The notes under the pieces were generated by a model, which was given only the letters and a program-made list of their open reading frames with translations, was not told the DNA's origin and ran no database searches. Both the position numbers and the translations under genes were made by a program. A stretch of DNA of 64,000 bases. Origin: Streptomyces actuosus (GTDB lineage Bacteria; Actinomycetota; Actinomycetes; Streptomycetales; Streptomycetaceae). The DNA lies in assembly GCF_016921115.1 (NCBI RefSeq), contig NZ_JAFFZS010000002.1:248001-312000 (forward strand), in the 5' to 3' direction. Below are positions 60,307 to 64,000 of this stretch, in pieces (position 1 is the first letter of the stretch; each line of letters starts with the position of its first letter).

Positions 60307-61628
60307 ACCGGGCCGAACCCGTGCTGCGCGCCTCCCGCGCGGGCGTGGTGACCGAGCGGGGCCGGGTCCCCTGGCCCGTGCTGCTGCGACGGGCCGAACG
60401 CCTCGCCGCGGCCCGCCCGGACGCCCCGCAGGGGCTGGTCGTACGCCCGGACGCCGGGGAGGAGTCGATCGTCGCCCTCCTCGCCGTCGGCCTGATGGAC
60501 CCGGCACCCTCCTGGGTCCTGGGCGACCCGGCCCGCTGGGCCGAGTCCCCGGTCCGGGCGGGGCCACCCGCCGCATCGGCCGGCACGGCGACAGCGCCGC
60601 CCGCGGGACCCGGCGGCGTCCTGCTGCCGGCCGGTCCCCGCGCGGCTCCGCCGCCCGATGCCGGCGGCCCCACGTATGCCACGGCCTCCTCCGGCACGAC
60701 CGGCCGCCCCAAGCTCCTGTTCGGCCGGCCGCACGCGATGGCGTCCGCGGTCGAGCTGTACGTCGACGGCATGCCGGAGTACGCCGCGGCCGAGGTGTTC
60801 GCGACCTGCTCGGCGATCGACTTCGCCGCAGCCTTCTGCATGGTGGTCGCGCCGGCCCTGCTGCTCGGCCGCGACCTGGTGCTGTTCCGGCCGAGCCGGT
60901 GGGAGACCGCCGTCGCCGAACTGGCCGGGCGGCCGGGCGTGTGCCTGGCACCGCCCGCCCTCGCGGTGCTCGGGGCGCGCACGGCGGCCGGTCGGCGCGC
61001 CTTCAGGGACACGTCGTTCGTGCCCGCGGGCGGCGGCCTCACCCCGCAGCGCGCCGAACGCATCAGCGCCGGGTTCCCCGGCTGCGGGTTCCTCACCATG
61101 CTCGGGTCCACCGAGACCGGCCTGCTCACCGTCGGTCGCGAGGTACGCGACGACGGGCATGTCGGCGCTCCGCTGCCCGGCAAACCGGTGTGGCTGGAGG
61201 AGATCGGCCCGGACGGCGTCGGCACGCTCTGGACGCGCGGCCCCGACACCCGGTTCGCGGCGTCCGGGGGCACGCCGGTGATCCGGGCGGACGGCGCCGT
61301 CAGCACCGGTGATCTCGCCCACCGGGCCGGTGACGGCTTCGTCCTGGACGGCCGCACGGACGACCTCGTCAAGGTCGACGGTGTGAGCGTCTACCCGCGG
61401 GAGATCGTCGCCGCCGTCGTGGCGCTGCCCGGTGCCGTGGATGCCTCGGTCTCCGTCGACCGTTCGGCGGCCGGTGACCGGGTGACCGTCGTCGCTGTCG
61501 GCGACGTCACCGAGGAGCAGGTCCGCGACGCCTGCCGGCGGCTGCCCACCTCCGTGACCCCGCACCGGGTCGTTGCCAGGCCGGCCGACCGGTCCGCCTA
61601 CGACGCCCGCGGCAAGCTGCTTCGCTGA
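60282..61628 (+). CDS. sioQ: AMP-dependent acyl ligase (TsrQ position)
   Basis: A 448-residue ANL-superfamily adenylate-forming enzyme. A3 motif YATASSGTTGRPK, A5-like GSTETG, A8 DGRTDDLVKVDG and A10 lysine DARGKLLR are all intact. It most likely activates quinaldic acid before its attachment to the peptide. The chosen ATG (60282) follows AGGGA at 60268-60272; ATG 60273 is possible. It overlaps the P450 gene by about 25 bases. Confidence 0.82.
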   Translation: MGDSGAWLNRAEPVLRASRAGVVTERGRVPWPVLLRRAERLAAARPDAPQGLVVRPDAGEESIVALLAVGLMDPAPSWVLGDPARWAESPVRAGPPAASAGTATAPPAGPGGVLLPAGPRAAPPPDAGGPTYATASSGTTGRPKLLFGRPHAMASAVELYVDGMPEYAAAEVFATCSAIDFAAAFCMVVAPALLLGRDLVLFRPSRWETAVAELAGRPGVCLAPPALAVLGARTAAGRRAFRDTSFVPAGGGLTPQRAERISAGFPGCGFLTMLGSTETGLLTVGREVRDDGHVGAPLPGKPVWLEEIGPDGVGTLWTRGPDTRFAASGGTPVIRADGAVSTGDLAHRAGDGFVLDGRTDDLVKVDGVSVYPREIVAAVVALPGAVDASVSVDRSAAGDRVTVVAVGDVTEEQVRDACRRLPTSVTPHRVVARPADRSAYDARGKLLR

Positions 61629-61645
61629 GGAATGAGCGTGATGGC

Positions 61646-62836
61646 ATGACGACTGGACCCGCCCGAGCGGCCGTCACCGAGGCACTGCTGAGGTGCCCGG
61701 CCCCCCTCTACGCACGCATGCACCGCCAGGGCCCCCTGCTGTGGAGCAGCCCGGACGAGACCTGGGTGGTGACCGGCTACGAACTCGCCCGGCTGGTGTT
61801 GCGCGACCCCCGCTTCCGCATGCCCGGCCCGCCGCGGGACTCGCAGTGGTCGGAGTACGGCAGCCACGGCGGGTTCTTCCAGAGCATGCTGCTGGCCAGC
61901 GAGGGGGAGCGGCACGCCCGCCTGCGGCGGTTCCTCGGACAGCTCTTCACACCGAGGGCGGTCCGTGCCCGCACCGTGCGGATCGAGGCCGCCGCCGCGG
62001 CGATCCTGGACGCCGTCGCGGCCCGGGACGCCGTGGACGGCGTCGCCGACATCGCCTCCCGCCTCCCGGTGAGCGTGATCGGCGACCTCGTCGGCATCCC
62101 CGAGGAGGACCGCGACGAGGCCAGCGTGCTGTGCCGGGCGATCAGCAGGGGAGGCGGCGTCGCCTCGGGCCGCCCCTCCGGGCAGGAGGTCGGCACCGCG
62201 CTCGCCCGCGTCGACGACCTCGGCCGCCTCGTCGACCGGTGGACGGAGGAGCCCGGGCGCCTCATGCCCGACTCGGTGCTGGCCCTCGCCGCCGCCGCAC
62301 GGGCCACCCCCGACGCGCTGTCCGGCACCGAGCTGCTCGCCAACGTCTTCAGCCTCTACATCGCGGGCCACGACACCTCCCGCAACATGCTCAGCGGCCT
62401 GTTGCTGCGCCTGGCCACCCGGCCCGGCCTGCTGCCGGGTCTCGCCGCCGGAACGGTCGACGGCGCCGCCGAGGTCGATCGGCTGCTGCTCGGGGAGTCC
62501 CCCCTGACCTTCACGGTGCGGGTCGCCCGGGAGGAGTGCGAGCTGGCGGGGCGGCGCGTCCGCCCCGGCGACCGGATCAGGGTGATGCTCGGCGCCGCCA
62601 ACCACGAACTGCTCACCACCGACCCCGACGCCGGCCACACCGGCGTCGGCTTCGGCGAGGGACGCCACGTCTGCCTCGGCGCCCACCTGGCGCGCACCGA
62701 GGGCCGGGTGCTGCTGGAGGCGGTCGCCGGGCGCTGGTCCGCGGTCCGCCCGGCGGGCGAGCCGGTGTGGGCCCCGCACTTCCTGCACCGGGGACTGGAC
62801 CGGCTGCCCCTGGACATCACGTGGCGGCAGCGATGA
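61646..62836 (+). CDS. sioR: Cytochrome P450, Ile hydroxylase (TsrR-like)
   Basis: A 396-residue P450 of normal length. The I-helix is AGHDTSRN, the ExxR-region helix is LLRLATRPGLLPG, and the heme motif is GFGEGRHVCLGAHLAR with Cys343. TsrR dihydroxylates Ile10 of thiostrepton; the Ile10 codon is retained in this core, so the same reaction is expected. It overlaps the next gene by four bases. Confidence 0.88.
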   Translation: MTTGPARAAVTEALLRCPAPLYARMHRQGPLLWSSPDETWVVTGYELARLVLRDPRFRMPGPPRDSQWSEYGSHGGFFQSMLLASEGERHARLRRFLGQLFTPRAVRARTVRIEAAAAAILDAVAARDAVDGVADIASRLPVSVIGDLVGIPEEDRDEASVLCRAISRGGGVASGRPSGQEVGTALARVDDLGRLVDRWTEEPGRLMPDSVLALAAAARATPDALSGTELLANVFSLYIAGHDTSRNMLSGLLLRLATRPGLLPGLAAGTVDGAAEVDRLLLGESPLTFTVRVAREECELAGRRVRPGDRIRVMLGAANHELLTTDPDAGHTGVGFGEGRHVCLGAHLARTEGRVLLEAVAGRWSAVRPAGEPVWAPHFLHRGLDRLPLDITWRQR

Positions 62837-64000
62837 CCGGCACCGACGGCCGGGCCGGCCCGAGCGGCTCGACCGGCGCGTGCGGTCCCGGTGGGCCGGG
62901 TGATCCGGGTGGTGCGCGCGGCCCGGGTGACACGGGTGGCGTGCCCGGGGCGGCCCGCGTGATCGACGGCGGGCGGGTGGCGGAACCGCACGGCGAAGCC
63001 CGTCCGGCGGGCGGCGCCACCCCGCGCGGTGAGACCCGCTCCGTCGGACCCGCCGGGTCCGACGGAGCGCTGCCTGCGGAACGGGTCGCCCTGGGCCCGG
63101 TCGCGGTGCGCCGGAGGTGCCGGGTACCGGGGTCCGTCCTGGCCGGTCTGGGCGGCGAGGCGGTGTGGCGGGCGGCCGGCGCCCGGGCCGGCGCCGAGGA
63201 CGCCGCCCGCGAGCTGGGCGCCCGGCTCGCCGACCACCTCGGCGCGCTGGTGCCCACCGCGTCGCCGCAGCAGCGCCGCCTCCTGCTGCGGGCACGGCGG
63301 GCCGCGTTCAACGCCCGCCCCCTGCCGACCGGGCCGGTGGCGGGCGGGCCGCTGACCGCGTCGTACACGCGGGCCTACGCGCACCGTCTCGCCGAGCGGG
63401 ACGACGCCCGGCGGGCCCTGGACCTGGCGCTGGACGAGCTCGCCCGCACCTCCGGAGCCGCCGTGGACGCCGTGCTCCGCGACCCGGACATGGCCTGGTC
63501 CGTCGAGCTGTCCGTGCCCGGCCTGCTCGCGGCCGGGCCGGTCGGTGCCCTGGACCCGGCCGCGGGCCGCAGGACCCGGCGCCGGGCGGTGACGCTGCTG
63601 CGTCTGGTGCAGCGGGCCGCCACCAAGCCCACGCCGTTCGCCGGGTTCGCCACCACGCACGTGCTCTTCCGCGACGGCCCGCCCGCACCGGCCCGCCGTC
63701 ACGTCCGGGTGCAGCGCGCGGCGGTCGAACGGGTGCGGCAGTGGATCGGCGCCGGCGGTCATCACGCCCTGGCGCCCGCACACCTGTGGCTGACGGCCAA
63801 CCCGAGCGCGCTGGTCCACACGGACGCCGGCGACACCCGGGTGACCTGGCTGATGCCGGCCCCCGACGGCACGGAACGCGTCCTGTCCGCACGCTGCGGC
63901 CCGGCACTGGCGCAGACCCTGCGCAGGCTGCGCACCCCGGTCCGCCTGGACACCGTCGCCCCCGGCGGCACCCTGCCCGCCTCCTTGACCACCCTCGCCG
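62833..64000 (+). CDS. sioS: Second LanB-type dehydratase, truncated by the window (TsrS-like)
   Basis: Partial, 389 codons visible, open at the window end. ATG 62833 overlaps the P450 stop (ATGA). Residues 1-75 are Gly/Pro-rich and disordered. From about residue 80 the sequence is a lantibiotic-dehydratase N-terminal domain with the signature LLRLVQRAATKPTPFAGFAT at about 255-275. With the separate J/K pair this gives two dehydration systems in one cluster, as in tsr. The elimination domain cannot be seen. Confidence 0.85.
   Translation, partial: MTGTDGRAGPSGSTGACGPGGPGDPGGARGPGDTGGVPGAARVIDGGRVAEPHGEARPAGGATPRGETRSVGPAGSDGALPAERVALGPVAVRRRCRVPGSVLAGLGGEAVWRAAGARAGAEDAARELGARLADHLGALVPTASPQQRRLLLRARRAAFNARPLPTGPVAGGPLTASYTRAYAHRLAERDDARRALDLALDELARTSGAAVDAVLRDPDMAWSVELSVPGLLAAGPVGALDPAAGRRTRRRAVTLLRLVQRAATKPTPFAGFATTHVLFRDGPPAPARRHVRVQRAAVERVRQWIGAGGHHALAPAHLWLTANPSALVHTDAGDTRVTWLMPAPDGTERVLSARCGPALAQTLRRLRTPVRLDTVAPGGTLPASLTTLA

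Overview
The window is high-GC DNA with Streptomyces gene order. It runs through the chromosomal origin (murJ, sigM, trxBA, parBA, rsmG, jag, yidC, yidD, rnpA, rpmH, dnaA, oriC, dnaN, gnd, recF, dciA-like, gyrB, gyrA) and, about 30 kb beyond oriC, enters a thiopeptide antibiotic cluster.

Region 1 (1-27.6 kb) is conserved core. It holds the cell-wall and redox block (MurJ, pseudokinase, SigM with its anti-sigma factor, thioredoxin system with a textbook SigR promoter), the segregation block (parA, parB and five perfect 14-bp parS sites), the translation and membrane-insertion block on the minus strand, and the replication block on the plus strand. oriC lies between dnaA and dnaN and is packed with DnaA boxes.

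Region 2 (27.6-38.8 kb) is a transition zone. It has tRNA-Ile(GAT) followed by a decayed integrase, small membrane or secreted proteins, a secreted sortase-like anchored protein, a receptor-type Ser/Thr kinase with a very long low-complexity linker, an HTH protein, tRNA-Ala(TGC), about 1.4 kb without a convincing gene, a membrane-tethered P-loop/TPR protein and a secreted alkaline phosphatase.

Region 3 (38.8 kb to the window end) is a thiostrepton-family thiopeptide cluster. The precursor at 46921-47103 ends in the 17-residue core VSSASCTTCICTCSCSS. This is the thiostrepton core with Ile1 changed to Val and Ala2 changed to Ser, which is what siomycin A requires. A minus-strand arm (A-G) carries quinaldic-acid formation and C-terminal processing. 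A plus-strand arm (H-S) carries the precursor, azole formation (M, N, O), dehydration (J, K, S), the pyridine/piperidine-forming enzyme (L), two P450s (P, R), an adenylate-forming ligase (Q) and the TsrI-like hydrolase (I). The two arms diverge from a 361-bp region that contains a perfect TGTGA-N6-TCACA palindrome and a sigma70-like promoter. The last gene (S) runs off the window. The Trp methyltransferase, ketoreductase, self-resistance rRNA methyltransferase and any cluster regulator are not visible here and may lie beyond 64 kb.

Letters A-S follow the published tsr/sio order, inferred from family content and gene order.
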